Shown here piece by piece: positions 26,668 through 36,164 of a DNA stretch of 64,000 nucleotides; within the stretch, counting starts at the first letter, position 1, and every line of letters begins with the position of its first letter. The stretch spans positions 1-64,000 of the forward strand of contig NZ_BCWI01000019.1 of NCBI RefSeq assembly GCF_001592125.1, given 5' to 3'. Both the position numbers and the translations under genes were made by a program. This stretch comes from Microbacterium hominis NBRC 15708 (GTDB taxonomy: Bacteria > Actinomycetota > Actinomycetes > Actinomycetales > Microbacteriaceae). A model generated the notes under the pieces. That model saw only the letters and a list, made by a program, of their open reading frames with translations, was not told the DNA's origin and made no database searches.

Positions 26668-28391
26668 ACGGGGCCGACGATCGCGGCGGTGTCCGCCGGG
26701 AGCGCGAGGGCACCGGCGTCCGCAGCGCCCGCGGGGGCGCCGGACGTGGCGAGCCACACCTCGCGCCCGTCGAGGTCGATGATCCACGGCTCGGGCGAGA
26801 GGTTGACGTAGACGGCCGCGGTGTCGCGGCGGAGCACCCACCGTCCGGGACCGGCGCTCTCGGCCCCGTGCCCGCGGCGATCCGGGTCGGTCAGCTCGGG
26901 ACGGGCTCGCCGCAGCCGCGACAGCGCCCGGTACAGCTCCAGCAGTCGCGCGTGCACGCCGGCGCCGGGCTCCGCCCAGTCCAGCTTCGACCGCTCGAAC
27001 GTCGCGGGATCGTTCGGGTCGGGCACGAGCGCCTCGTCCCAGCCCATCCGCGCGAACTCCGCCGTGCGGCCCTCGCGGGTCGCGGCGGCGAGCTCGGGCT
27101 CGGGATGCGAGGTGAAGAACTGCCAGGGCGTCGAGGCCCCCCACTCCTCCCCCATGAACAGCATCGGCGTGCCGGGGGCGGTCATCGTCAGCACCGCCGC
27201 CACCTCGAGGCGCTCCGCCGACAGCGACTGGCTGAGCCGGTCGCCGGCGGCGCGGTTGCCGATCTGGTCGTGATCCTGCGCGAAGGTCACCAGGCGCCAT
27301 GACGGCACCGCGGCGGGGATCGGCGCCCCCCAGTCGCGGTCCCGGAACGAGGAGAACGTGCCGTCGTGGTAAAAGCCGTCGGTCCACGTCTTCGGCAGCG
27401 CCTGCGGGTCGGCGAAGTCGGCGTAGTACCCCTCCGTCTCCCCGGTGAGGGCGACGTGCACCGCGTGATGCCAGTCATCGACCCACTGCGCGGTGAGCCC
27501 GTAGCCGCCGGCCTCGCGCGGAAGGATCATCACCGGGTCGTTGAGGTCGCTCTCCGCGATGAGCGTCAGCGACCGGCCGAGGTGGGCCGACAGCGCGTCG
27601 ACCCGCTCGGCGATCTCCCGCAGGATGTGCACGGGGCTTGCGGCCGACTCGTGCAGGGCGTGCACGGCGTCCAGGCGCAGACCGTCGACGTGCATGTCCC
27701 CGAGCCACATCAGCGCGTTGTCGATGATGTGGTCGCGCACCGCGCGCTGGTCGAGATCGACGCTCGATCCCCACGTCGTGCTCTGCCCGTCACGCAGGTA
27801 CGGCCCGAACTCGGGCAGGTAGTTTCCCGAGGGGCCGAGGTGGTTGTAGACGACGTCCTGCACGACCGCGAGGCCCGCCGCGTGCGCCGCGTCGACGAAG
27901 CGGCGGTACGCCTCCGGCCCGCCGTAGTCCTCCTGCACCGTGTACCAGAGCACGCCGTCGTAGCCCCAGTTGTGCGTGCCGTTGAAGCCGTTCACCGGCA
28001 GCAGCTCGACGTGCGTGACGCCCAGGTCGACGAGGTGCGGCAGGCGCCCGATCGCGGCATCCAGCGTGCCCTCGTGTGTGAACGTGCCGACGTGCAGCTC
28101 GTAGACGAGTCCCCCGGCGAGCTGACGCCCGGTCCAGGCCGCATCGGTCCAGGCGAAGGATGCCGGGTCGTCCCAGGCCGAGAGCTCGTGCACGCCCCGC
28201 GGCTGACGCCGCGAGCGCGGGTCGGGGCGCACGGCGCCGTCGTCGAGCACGAAACCGTACTCGTCGCCGGACGCCAGCGTCAGCGGAGCCGTCCACCAGC
28301 CGGCCTCCCCCGCGGTCAGCTCGACGTCGTCGAGCCCCGGTCGCCGCAGTCGCACCCGCGCCGCGCGCGGCGCCCACACCTCGATCGTCAT
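26658..28391 (-). CDS. treZ: Malto-oligosyltrehalose trehalohydrolase
   Basis: GH13 enzyme (577 residues) that releases trehalose from maltooligosyl-trehalose. An N-terminal beta-sandwich (1-90) precedes the TIM barrel. The nucleophile is D241 in GLRLDAVHAL and the acid/base E280 in LIAESDLND; VYNHLGPSGNYL and FAQDHDQIGNR are TreZ hallmarks. It works with TreY (39176-41677) but is 11 kb away from it, unusual because treX-treY-treZ often sit together. The ATG at 28391 is 6 nt downstream of CAGGAT, perhaps leaderless. Confidence 0.95.
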   Translation of the reverse strand: MTIEVWAPRAARVRLRRPGLDDVELTAGEAGWWTAPLTLASGDEYGFVLDDGAVRPDPRSRRQPRGVHELSAWDDPASFAWTDAAWTGRQLAGGLVYELHVGTFTHEGTLDAAIGRLPHLVDLGVTHVELLPVNGFNGTHNWGYDGVLWYTVQEDYGGPEAYRRFVDAAHAAGLAVVQDVVYNHLGPSGNYLPEFGPYLRDGQSTTWGSSVDLDQRAVRDHIIDNALMWLGDMHVDGLRLDAVHALHESAASPVHILREIAERVDALSAHLGRSLTLIAESDLNDPVMILPREAGGYGLTAQWVDDWHHAVHVALTGETEGYYADFADPQALPKTWTDGFYHDGTFSSFRDRDWGAPIPAAVPSWRLVTFAQDHDQIGNRAAGDRLSQSLSAERLEVAAVLTMTAPGTPMLFMGEEWGASTPWQFFTSHPEPELAAATREGRTAEFARMGWDEALVPDPNDPATFERSKLDWAEPGAGVHARLLELYRALSRLRRARPELTDPDRRGHGAESAGPGRWVLRRDTAAVYVNLSPEPWIIDLDGREVWLATSGAPAGAADAGALALPADTAAIVGPVSR

Positions 28392-28464
28392 GCGACCATC
28401 CTGCCGGTCGCGACGAGATCGCCGTGACCCCTTGACCTCGCCCCACGAGCGGTCCTCTGCGAGG

Positions 28465-29301
28465 ATGCTCCCCGTGCGCCCTCGCCTCCTCTCCCGCCGC
28501 GCCCGCATCGTGAGTGTCCTCGCCGCCGCGACGGCCCTGCTGGCCGGATGCACGGCGCCGGACCCCGACGCCGCGGCGAGCGGGGCATCGTCCGTCGGCC
28601 ACGTCGTCGTCGACTACGCGGCGACGACGACACCGGAGAACGAGACCGAACGACGCCTCTTGCAGGACGCCGGGCTCCTCGAAGCCTTCGCCGCGTGGAT
28701 GGAGGAGACGGTGCGCCTGCCGAAGGACATCACCCTCGTCGCGAAGGAGTGCCAGGACGCCAACGCGTTCTACACGGCGCAGGACTCGACGATCACCGTG
28801 TGCTACGAACTGCCCGCGAGCGAGCGCGTCTCACTGCGCGCCGACGGCACCGCCGACGCGGACATCGACACGCAGCTGCTCGAGAGCGCTCGCGAGGTCC
28901 TCTTCCACGAGGGCGGCCACGCCCTGCTGGCCGAGCTGGACCTCGCATTCACGGGCCGGGAGGAGGACGTGGCCGACCAGTTCTCCGTCTACGCGCTCAC
29001 CGGCACCGAGGCCGACACCGACTCGCTGATCACGGTGGCAAAGCTCTACTACCTGCGGGCGCAGGCGGTCACCACCATCGACGAGCTCCCGTTCTCCGAC
29101 ACGCACGGACTCGACGCGCAGAGGTCGGCGAACTTCCTCTGCTACGTCTACGGGGCCGCCCCGGACCGCTACGACTACCTCGTCACCGACGGCGTCCTCG
29201 ACGGCGACCGCGCCGCCGGGTGTCCGGAGGAGTACGCCCAGCTGACCGCGGGCTGGAACGCCCTGCTCGCGCCGTTCCGGACCACCTCCGCGACCTCCTG
29301 A
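28465..29301 (+). CDS. DUF4344 putative metallopeptidase lipoprotein
   Basis: 278 residues. The lipobox LLAGC near residue 30 predicts a lipoprotein on the outside of the membrane. The DUF4344 domain follows, with the zinc motif HEGGH (FHEGGHALL) and two further cysteine positions (AKECQDAN, TVCYE) that may pair. Family members are putative gluzincin-like peptidases of unknown substrate. Start may be ATG 28465 or the in-frame GTG at 28474, which would lie 7 nt after GAGGAT. Divergent from treZ. Confidence 0.85.
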   Translation: MLPVRPRLLSRRARIVSVLAAATALLAGCTAPDPDAAASGASSVGHVVVDYAATTTPENETERRLLQDAGLLEAFAAWMEETVRLPKDITLVAKECQDANAFYTAQDSTITVCYELPASERVSLRADGTADADIDTQLLESAREVLFHEGGHALLAELDLAFTGREEDVADQFSVYALTGTEADTDSLITVAKLYYLRAQAVTTIDELPFSDTHGLDAQRSANFLCYVYGAAPDRYDYLVTDGVLDGDRAAGCPEEYAQLTAGWNALLAPFRTTSATS

Positions 29302-29304
29302 CTC

Positions 29305-29339
29305 CGACACCGGGCCCCGCACCGCGGGGCCCGGTGTCG
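29305..29339. terminator. Strong bidirectional terminator hairpin
   Basis: A 16-bp perfect stem (CGACACCGGGCCCCGC and its complement) with a 3-nt loop lies between the convergent DUF4344 and M20 genes. No T-tract on either side, as is usual in high-GC actinobacteria. Confidence 0.85.
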
Positions 29340-29371
29340 TCGCTTCGCCTGTCCGTATCCGCGCAGCGCGC

Positions 29372-30589
29372 TCAGTCCGCCCAGCGGGAGGGGCCGCCGG
29401 ATGCCGCGAACTCCGCCGCCGCCGCGGCGCGCAGCTCGGGGTCGGCCGCGTAGGCGACGGCCGTCGCGGCGAGGGCGGCCGCGGCATCCACGAGCGCGTC
29501 GGTCGCGGCCGGCAGCACCGTGAGGTCGGCGAAGGCCGCGTTGTGCGGGAAAACGTCGTCGGGTCCGCCGAGGCCGAGCGACGGGTGGATCGACGGCACG
29601 AGCCGGCTGACGTTTCCCATGTCGGTCGACGGTCCGCCCTGCGGCGGCTCGGCCGGCGGCGGGACCTCGTGCCCGCGTGCGGCGAACGCATCAACCCAAC
29701 GCGAGGTCAGGGCGGTGTTCGTCTGCAGCGGCAGGTACGGCGGGACCGGGTCGACGTCGATCTCGGCGCGCGTTCCCGTGGCGAGCGCAGCACCCTCCAG
29801 CACCGCGACGACGCGGTCGGTCAGCTCGCGGAGCGCGGCGACGTCGGCCGACCGCACGTAGAACAGCGCCGAGGCGCGTTCGGGCACGATGTTGGGCGCG
29901 GCGCCGCCGTCGGTGATGATGCCGTGGAGGCGGTCGGTCGGCAGGATGTGCTGGCGCAGTTGCGCGATGCTCTGGTACGCCGTCACGACGCCGTCGAGCG
30001 CGTTGCGGCCGAGCCACGGCGCCCCCGCGGCGTGCGCGGCGCGGCCGTGATAGGTCACGGCGACCCGCCGCACCCCGGTGGTGCGCTGGCCGAGCACCGA
30101 GCTGGTGCCCGATCCGCTCGAGGGGTGCACCATGCCCGCGGCATCGACGTCGTCGAAGCCGCCGGCGCGGATGATGAGCTCCTTGCCGCCGCCGTTCTCC
30201 TCGGCGGGGGTGCCGATGAGCGACAACCGCCCGCCGAGGCCGGCGACCACCGGCGCCGCCGCGAGGTACGCGCCCACGGCGACGGCCGCGATCACGTTGT
30301 GCCCGCAGGCGTGGCCGATGCCCGGCAGGGCGTCGTACTCGGCGATGATCGCGAAGTGCGGGCCGGATGCCGCGCCCGCCGCGGCCGTACTCGCGCGCAG
30401 GGCGGTGTCGAGGCCGAAGGCGCCGACCTCGACATCCACACCGTGTGCCGCCAGCAGCGACGCGATGCGGGCGACCGACGCGTGCTCCTCGAAGCCGATC
30501 TCGGGCTCGTCGTAGAGCTCGCGCGCGAGCCGCTCCAGCTCGGGGCGGAGCCGCTCGACGGCGTCCGCGATCTCCGCGTCGGCGCTCAC
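29372..30589 (-). CDS. M20 family amidohydrolase, last gene of the monooxygenase operon
   Basis: 405 residues, same subgroup as the gene at 18350-19582. Metal site H93-A-C-G-H-N, catalytic region TPAEENGGG, and GGPSTDMGNVS and VPSIHP toward the end. It would remove an acyl or aminoacyl group in the cytosol. The GTG start at 30589 overlaps the stop of the upstream glyoxalase-like gene (GTGA), so the two are translationally coupled and belong to the nine-gene operon. This links amide hydrolysis to the flavin-oxidation steps; the substrate is unknown. Confidence 0.9.
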   Translation of the reverse strand: MSADAEIADAVERLRPELERLARELYDEPEIGFEEHASVARIASLLAAHGVDVEVGAFGLDTALRASTAAAGAASGPHFAIIAEYDALPGIGHACGHNVIAAVAVGAYLAAAPVVAGLGGRLSLIGTPAEENGGGKELIIRAGGFDDVDAAGMVHPSSGSGTSSVLGQRTTGVRRVAVTYHGRAAHAAGAPWLGRNALDGVVTAYQSIAQLRQHILPTDRLHGIITDGGAAPNIVPERASALFYVRSADVAALRELTDRVVAVLEGAALATGTRAEIDVDPVPPYLPLQTNTALTSRWVDAFAARGHEVPPPAEPPQGGPSTDMGNVSRLVPSIHPSLGLGGPDDVFPHNAAFADLTVLPAATDALVDAAAALAATAVAYAADPELRAAAAAEFAASGGPSRWAD

Positions 30590-31233
30590 AGCTCGACGAG
30601 CTCGCCGTCGGCGCGGCGCAGCGTGAGCCGGAATCCCGACTCCTCGCCCGCCACGACCTCCGCGACGCCGTCGCCCAGGCCGTACGCGCCCAGGATCGCC
30701 TGCAGCGGCGCCGGGTCGGGCTCGGTGCGCACGAGCGAGACCAGCTCGATGGTGGGGATGTCGCTGAGGCCCGGCTGCGGGGTCGTGCCCCAGTCGATGA
30801 GGAACGGCACGTCGATGCGACGGTTCTCCCCGCGGGTGAGCCGCCACTCCAGCAGCGTTCCGTCGGGCGTGCGCCGCGAGAGGTCGCTGACGTCACCCGG
30901 GTCGTAGCCACCGGCGCGGGCGGTGGCGACCGTCGCCTCGATGTCGGACGGGTGCACCGCGTAGGCCTGCACGCGGGGCGCGGCGAGGGTGGCGATGCCG
31001 AAGGTCTCCGGCAGTTCCGGCTCGGGTCGCGCCGGGTTCGGGCCGATCAGCTCGATGTACTGCGGGCCGCGGCTGCCGTCGACGGTGAGCGCGACGAGCG
31101 CGTTAGCGGTGCCGGTCGGGTGCGCGCCGCCGGGCGCGGCGACGACACCGGTGCGCTCGGCGAACCAGTCGACCAGGGCGGCCAGGTCGGGGCCGGCGAT
31201 GACGACGTGGTCGAGAAGGGTGGGGATGCTCAT
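30586..31233 (-). CDS. Glyoxalase-like (VOC superfamily) protein
   Basis: 215 residues. The start LDHVVIAGPDLAALVDWF and the mid-region YIELIGPNP are typical of the glyoxalase-like domain of the vicinal-oxygen-chelate superfamily, whose members are metal-dependent lyases, isomerases or dioxygenases. The second half repeats the fold weakly. Metal ligands are not all certain by eye: H9 and E in YIELIG are candidates. It lies 28 bp after the AhpD-like gene and is coupled to the M20 gene. Probably acts on an intermediate from the monooxygenase. Confidence 0.8.
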   Translation of the reverse strand: MSIPTLLDHVVIAGPDLAALVDWFAERTGVVAAPGGAHPTGTANALVALTVDGSRGPQYIELIGPNPARPEPELPETFGIATLAAPRVQAYAVHPSDIEATVATARAGGYDPGDVSDLSRRTPDGTLLEWRLTRGENRRIDVPFLIDWGTTPQPGLSDIPTIELVSLVRTEPDPAPLQAILGAYGLGDGVAEVVAGEESGFRLTLRRADGELVEL

Positions 31234-31261
31234 GGATGTCCTCGCTATCGGGGTGGAACGT

Positions 31262-31885
31262 CTATCGGGTCGCGGCGCGTCGCGCGGGCACTTCGGGCTC
31301 GCCGAGCGACAGCATGAGGCGGTTCGCCCAGTTGAAGAACGCGGCGCCGCCGATGACGTCGACGATCTCGGCGTCGTCGAGGCCCGCATCCCGCAGGCGC
31401 GCGATGTCGGCCTCGCCGAACGCGAGCGGGGTGTCGGCGAGCGCCACGGATGCCGCGACCACCGCGTTCCACGTCTCGTCGCCGAGGTCGGCCTCCACGC
31501 CCTCGTCGAGCAGGCGCTGCACGTCGGCCTCGCGACCGGACTCGCGGGTGGCGGAGGCGGCGTGCACGGAGGCGCAGAAGACGCAGCCGTTGTGACGCGA
31601 GGTGGCCGCGGCGGCCAGCTCCCGCTCGGCGCGCCCGATGCCGCCCGAGACGTTGTAGAAGATGTCGAGGTCGGTGAGCGTGCGGGCGCGCAGCGCCTCG
31701 GGGTCGCGTGCGAGCAGCCGGAAGTACGGCATCTTCGCGCGCGCGGGCTCGATGAGCGCGTCGCGCTGCGCGTCGGTCAGCTCGTCCTCGGCCACCGGCA
31801 GCAGCCACGGCACCCAGCCGAGCCCCTGCTGCGTGAAGGCGTCGGGACGGGCGAGGTCGGGGTACGTGGTGACGGTGTCGGTCAT
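31262..31885 (-). CDS. Alkylhydroperoxidase (AhpD/CMD)-domain protein
   Basis: 207 residues. CVFCASVH carries the AhpD CxxC redox pair and distal histidine; the upstream helix (SGGIGRAERELAAAATSRHNG) is also typical. I take it for the family catalogued as Avi_7169-type alkylhydroperoxidase domain proteins, found with the neighbouring CMD, luciferase-like and ABC genes. It may reduce a peroxide formed by the flavin enzyme, or have a gamma-carboxymuconolactone-decarboxylase-like role. Start ATG 31885, one base after the previous stop. Confidence 0.85.
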   Translation of the reverse strand: MTDTVTTYPDLARPDAFTQQGLGWVPWLLPVAEDELTDAQRDALIEPARAKMPYFRLLARDPEALRARTLTDLDIFYNVSGGIGRAERELAAAATSRHNGCVFCASVHAASATRESGREADVQRLLDEGVEADLGDETWNAVVAASVALADTPLAFGEADIARLRDAGLDDAEIVDVIGGAAFFNWANRLMLSLGEPEVPARRAATR

Positions 31886-31886
31886 G

Positions 31887-32519
31887 TCAGGCTCCTTCGG
31901 ACACGGCGGCGGCGGGAACGGCGACGGAGGCCGCGGCGAGCGTGCGCAGCCCCCACGCGACCCGCAACTGGAACGTGAGGAACGCGACGAGCTGCGACAG
32001 CGACACGATGTCGTCGGGGCTCCACCCGGCATCCACAAGGGCCTGGATCGCCTCGGCGCGGGCCTCGCGCGGGCGGAAGACGAGCAGGTGCGTGTGCGTG
32101 AAGGCGGCCGCCAGTCGCGTCTGGAGCGCCTCCGCGGTCGCCGCGTCGGGTGTCCAGCGCGCGCCGTCGGTGGACTCCCCCTGCAGACGCGGCTCGCGGT
32201 AGGCGCCGAACGGCCCGGTCGCGGCGGCGGAGGCCGCGGCCGCCGCGACGACGGAGGTCAGCGCGGGGGCCTCGTCGCCGAGGAGATCGCCGTAGAACGC
32301 CGTCGCCTCGGCGAACCCGTGCAGCTGCGAGACGAAGGAGGCCACCGCGTACCGCTCGGCGAGCGGGAAGGTGCCCGGGTCGGCGGGCTCGAGGAGCGCC
32401 TCGAAGCTGCGCTGCGCGTTCTCCCGCGCCTGCGCGCGCTGATCGCGCACGGCGGCGAGCGCATCGCCCGGCGCGATGCCGGCCAGCAGGTCGATGATGT
32501 CGGCGGTGGGCGTGCTCAT
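31887..32519 (-). CDS. CMD-domain protein (Avi_7170-like)
   Basis: 210 residues, all-helical, alanine-rich, in the carboxymuconolactone-decarboxylase-like superfamily but without a CxxC pair. By neighbourhood and gross features it fits the Avi_7170-type CMD family that always accompanies the adjacent AhpD-like gene. ATG at 32519 overlaps the monooxygenase stop (ATGA). The cysteine-free protein and its cysteine-containing partner may form one complex; that is inference. Confidence 0.75.
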   Translation of the reverse strand: MSTPTADIIDLLAGIAPGDALAAVRDQRAQARENAQRSFEALLEPADPGTFPLAERYAVASFVSQLHGFAEATAFYGDLLGDEAPALTSVVAAAAASAAATGPFGAYREPRLQGESTDGARWTPDAATAEALQTRLAAAFTHTHLLVFRPREARAEAIQALVDAGWSPDDIVSLSQLVAFLTFQLRVAWGLRTLAAASVAVPAAAVSEGA

Positions 32520-33592
32520 GCGATTCCTTCCGTGGGGGTGCCGGCGAGGGCGAGCGGCCGGTGCGCGCGATGGAGGTCGGCGGCGGCGTCGGGGCCGACG
32601 GTGAAGCCGAGGCGCGGAGCGACCTCGTCGGCGAGCAGCTGCAGCGAGCGGAGCGTGAGATCGTGGGTCGCCGCGATCGAGTGCACCTGGAACGAGACGT
32701 CGCTGGCCGCCGGCAGCGTCCGGTCGGCCGACAGCGACGCCACGACCTCGTCAACCGTGCCCACATGGGTGTCGGTGATCCGGATGAGCTCGTCGAGCGA
32801 GACCCCGTCGGTGTCGATGCCGAACATCGTGCGGGCGAGGTGGCGCAGGCCGTCGCCGGCCAGTTCGAGGGCGCGCGTGCGGTCCTCGGGATCGACGACG
32901 AGCGCGGTCCGCGACGCGAGGATGCGCACGGGCGCACCCTCGGGCAGGGCGGCGCGGTACGCCTCGATGATCGGCAGCTGCAGCTCGTGCAGCGGCGCGT
33001 CGGGAGCCTCCGGCGTGCGCGGCTGCGTGCGCGACAGCAGCAGGCCGTCGCCCCGCTCGCCCGCGCGGCGGCCGCCGTCGACCGAGAAGGTCGCCTGCCA
33101 GATGCGCGCCGACAGGTCGCCCGCGGCGGGGTAGATGTGCGAGTCGGTGCCGCGGACGCCGCGGCCCTCGAGTGCGTCGAGGAGCACGTCGAGGTGGTCG
33201 GCGAAGATCTCCCGCCGCCGGTCGGACTCCCGCCCGAACGCCGCGAACGACGACGGCGTGCCGCCGGTGGCCAGACCCAGCTGCACGCGCCCGCCGCTCA
33301 GCTGATCGAGCACGGTGGCGTCCTCCGCGACCCGCAACGGGTCGTCGAGGGGCAGCGTGACGACACCGGTCGCCAGCGCGATGCGGCTCGTGCGCTCCGC
33401 CGCGGCGGCCAGCAGCACGAACGGCGAGGGCAGCCCGCCCTCGTGCTCGCCGAAGTGGTGCTGCGCGACCCAGGCCGACGCGAACCCGCTGCGCTCGGCC
33501 TGGGCGATCTGCTCGATCGCGAACCGGTAGCGGTCGGCGGCGGACGCCTCTTCGAGCACGCGGCTGAAGAAGCCGAGACGGGGGCCGCTCAT
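32516..33592 (-). CDS. Luciferase-like flavin-dependent monooxygenase (KPN_01858-like)
   Basis: 358 residues, bacterial-luciferase-like TIM barrel: WVAQHHFGEHEGGLPSP, RIALATGVVTLPLDDPLRVAED and LDQLSGGRVQLGLATGG are the flavin-site signatures. Such enzymes use reduced FMN or F420; no flavin reductase is present in the operon, so reductant is supplied elsewhere or the cofactor is F420. Start overlaps the ABC ATPase stop by ATGA. The operon context matches the uncharacterised KPN_01858 luciferase-like family. Likely the oxidative step in breakdown of the imported compound. Confidence 0.88.
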   Translation of the reverse strand: MSGPRLGFFSRVLEEASAADRYRFAIEQIAQAERSGFASAWVAQHHFGEHEGGLPSPFVLLAAAAERTSRIALATGVVTLPLDDPLRVAEDATVLDQLSGGRVQLGLATGGTPSSFAAFGRESDRRREIFADHLDVLLDALEGRGVRGTDSHIYPAAGDLSARIWQATFSVDGGRRAGERGDGLLLSRTQPRTPEAPDAPLHELQLPIIEAYRAALPEGAPVRILASRTALVVDPEDRTRALELAGDGLRHLARTMFGIDTDGVSLDELIRITDTHVGTVDEVVASLSADRTLPAASDVSFQVHSIAATHDLTLRSLQLLADEVAPRLGFTVGPDAAADLHRAHRPLALAGTPTEGIA

Positions 33593-35271
33593 GCGGGTAC
33601 CTCTTCCTTGCGGGGGGCGGTCGGGTCGGGGGGCGTCGCCGTCTCCTCGCGCAGCGATGCGCCCGGGATCGCGGCGAGCAGCTCGCGGGTGTACTCGTGC
33701 TGCGGACGGTCGAAGACGGTCGCGGCGGCGCCGTGCTCGACCTGGCGGCCGCGGCGCAGCACCGAGACGGTGTCGGCGATCTGGCGGACGACGGCGAGGT
33801 CGTGCGAGATGAACACGTAGGTGAGGCCGAGCTCGCTCTGCAGCCGCGCGAGCAGCCGCAGGATCTGCGCCTGCACCGTCACGTCGAGCGCCGAGACCGC
33901 CTCGTCGAGCACGACCAGCTCGGGTTCGACGATCAGCGCCCGGGCGATCGCGACGCGCTGGCGCTGCCCTCCGGAGAGCTCCCGCGGATGCCGCGCCCCG
34001 ATCTCGGGCGCGAGCGCGACGAGCTCGAGGTGGTGCGCCACGCGGTCGGCGCGGTCGGCGCGGGAGCCGATGCCGAAGTTGCGCAGGGGCTCGGCGAGGA
34101 TGTCGGCGATGCTCTGGCGCGGATCGAGCGACGCGTACGGGTTCTGGTACACGAGCTGGGTGCTGCGGTGGAACGCGCGCCGCGCGCGCCCGCCCGACAG
34201 CGCCGTGACCTCCGTGCCGCCGACGCGGATGGTCCCGCGCGTCGGGCTGTTGAAGCCCGCGATCGAGCGCCCCGTGGTGGTCTTGCCCGAGCCCGACTCC
34301 CCGACGAGCGCGTGGGTCGTGCCGCGGGCGACGGTGAACGACACGTCGTCGACCGCCCGCAGCGGCGAGCGTCCCGCGCGGCGGAACTCCTGCGTGAGCG
34401 CGGAGACCTCCACGAGCGTGTCCGCGCCGGCCGCGGCATCCGGGGCGACCCGGTCGACGACGCGCGCGAGCGACGGCGCGTCGGCGAGGAGGGTGCGGGT
34501 GTACGCGGATGCGGGCGCCGCGAGGACCGCGGCCGTCGCTCCGGCCTCCTGCACCTGACCGGCGCGCATCACCACGAGCGCATCCGAACGATCGGCCGCG
34601 ACGGCGAGGTCGTGCGTGATGAAGAGGATGCCGGTGCCCGTCTCTGCCCGGAGCTCGTCGAGCAGGTCGAGGACCGTCCGCTGCACCGTCACGTCGAGCG
34701 CGCTGGTGGGCTCGTCGGCGATGATCAGCTCGGGCTGCAGCGCGAGAGCCGCCGCGATGAGGACGCGCTGGCGCATCCCGCCCGACAGCTCGTGCGGGTA
34801 CTGGCGCGCGCGGGTCTCGGGGTCGTCGATGCCGACGCGCTCGAGCAGGTCGATCACGCGCGTCTGGATCTTGGCGCGGTCCTTCCAGCCGTGGATGCGC
34901 AGCGCCTCCGCGACGCTCCAGCCGATCGTCGCGACCGGGTTCAGCGAGTTGCCCGGGTCCTGCGGGATGAGCGCGATGCAGCGTCCGCGCAGGTGCCGCC
35001 ACCGCCGCTCCGACAGTCCCACGAGCTCGGTGGGTCCGTCCGTGCGCTCGGACAGGCGGATGCTGCCGCCGGCCACGCGGCCGTTCCCGGCCAGGAGGCC
35101 GATGACCGCCTGCGCCACGGTGGTCTTGCCCGAGCCCGACTCGCCGACGAGCGCCGTGACCGACCCCGCCTCGACATCGAACGAGACACCGCGCACGGCG
35201 TCGACGGGGCCCCGGCGGGTGCGGTACTGCACGGCCAGGTCGCGGATGGACAGCAGCGGCTGCGCGCTCAC
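33589..35271 (-). CDS. Fused DppD-DppF-type ABC ATPase
   Basis: 560 residues, two complete ATP-binding domains in one chain: GESGSGKTT, LSGGMRQRV and DEPTSALD in the first; GESGSGKTT, LSGGQRQRV and DEAVSALD in the second (A-V replaces P-T). Both domains end in the oligopeptide-binding-like tail (YTRTLL, YTRELL), as in Dpp/Opp transporters. It powers the permease pair just upstream. The GTG start at 35271 overlaps the permease stop. Confidence 0.93.
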   Translation of the reverse strand: MSAQPLLSIRDLAVQYRTRRGPVDAVRGVSFDVEAGSVTALVGESGSGKTTVAQAVIGLLAGNGRVAGGSIRLSERTDGPTELVGLSERRWRHLRGRCIALIPQDPGNSLNPVATIGWSVAEALRIHGWKDRAKIQTRVIDLLERVGIDDPETRARQYPHELSGGMRQRVLIAAALALQPELIIADEPTSALDVTVQRTVLDLLDELRAETGTGILFITHDLAVAADRSDALVVMRAGQVQEAGATAAVLAAPASAYTRTLLADAPSLARVVDRVAPDAAAGADTLVEVSALTQEFRRAGRSPLRAVDDVSFTVARGTTHALVGESGSGKTTTGRSIAGFNSPTRGTIRVGGTEVTALSGGRARRAFHRSTQLVYQNPYASLDPRQSIADILAEPLRNFGIGSRADRADRVAHHLELVALAPEIGARHPRELSGGQRQRVAIARALIVEPELVVLDEAVSALDVTVQAQILRLLARLQSELGLTYVFISHDLAVVRQIADTVSVLRRGRQVEHGAAATVFDRPQHEYTRELLAAIPGASLREETATPPDPTAPRKEEVPA

Positions 35272-36164
35272 GCGGCATCCCCTCCTCTGAGGGCCTGGCT
35301 GAGGCGGTTGGTGGCCAGCACGACGAACACGACGATGAGACCGGGAAGCACGGTCAGCCACCAGGCCGTCGCGACGTAGTTGCGCCCCTCGGCGATGAGC
35401 AGACCCCACTCGGGCGTGGGCGGCGGAGCGCCGTAGCCGAGGAAGCCGAGGGTGGAGATCTGCAGGATCGCCGAGCCGAACTGCAGAGCGGCCAGGGCGA
35501 TCACCGGGGTCAGCGAGTTGGGGAGGATGTGCCGCCAGAGCACGCCGAAGAAGGTGCCGCCGGAGCCGTAGGCGGCCTCGACGAAATCGGTGACGCGCAC
35601 GCTGACAACGCGGGAGCGCGCGAGACGCGCGAACACGGCGATCGACGTCACACCGACCGCCACCGCGGCGCTGGTGGTGCCGAAGCCGAGCAGGATGACC
35701 ACGCTCAACGACAGCAGCAGGGCCGGGATCGCGAGGAGCACGTCGACCACGCGCATGAGCACCTCGTCGACGGGCCCGCCGAGGGCGCCGGCCGCCAGTC
35801 CGATGGCCGTTCCCACGATGAGTCCGACGAGCACGGCGACGAGCGCGCCGATGATCGACTGCGACGCGCCGTAGACGACGCGGGCGTAGAGGTCGCGGCC
35901 CGTGGCGTCGGTGCCGAACCAGTGCTCGGCGCTCGGCGCCTGCAGCGCGGGCGCGACGGTCTCCGTCGGGTTCTGGCTCGTGAACAGGCTCGGGAACAGC
36001 GCCCACAGCAGGGCGACGACGATCACGAGGGCCGGGACGACGAAGCCGGCGCGCGAGAGGAGGCTCCGCCAGCGGAGGCGGCGATCGGCGGCGGGAGCGC
36101 CGGGGCCGGAGCCGCCGGGTGCCGTGTCGCCGGCGAGGCCGGCGGTGGTGGCGAGCGCGGTCAT
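35268..36164 (-). CDS. Dpp/Opp-type ABC permease (DppC-like)
   Basis: 298 residues with six membrane segments and an N-terminal OppC leader. TGRDLYARVVYGASQS and the EAA-like loop EAAYGSGGTFFGVLWRHILP mark it. Second permease of the importer; overlaps the DppB-like gene by four bases (ATGA) and the ATPase by GTGA. Confidence 0.92.
   Translation of the reverse strand: MTALATTAGLAGDTAPGGSGPGAPAADRRLRWRSLLSRAGFVVPALVIVVALLWALFPSLFTSQNPTETVAPALQAPSAEHWFGTDATGRDLYARVVYGASQSIIGALVAVLVGLIVGTAIGLAAGALGGPVDEVLMRVVDVLLAIPALLLSLSVVILLGFGTTSAAVAVGVTSIAVFARLARSRVVSVRVTDFVEAAYGSGGTFFGVLWRHILPNSLTPVIALAALQFGSAILQISTLGFLGYGAPPPTPEWGLLIAEGRNYVATAWWLTVLPGLIVVFVVLATNRLSQALRGGDAA

Noticed and set aside
29372..31233. 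Unrelated gene pair read through from the ABC operon
   Set aside because: The 28-bp gap and the GTGA overlap indicate co-transcription and coupling with the rest of the operon.
31887..32519. Degenerate pseudogene copy of the AhpD-like neighbour
   Set aside because: The frame is intact, overlaps its neighbours properly and fits a distinct cysteine-free CMD family.
33593..35278. Upstream extension of the luciferase-like monooxygenase frame
   Set aside because: It overlaps the fused ABC ATPase, which has complete motifs; the enzyme begins at 33592 with an ATGA overlap.
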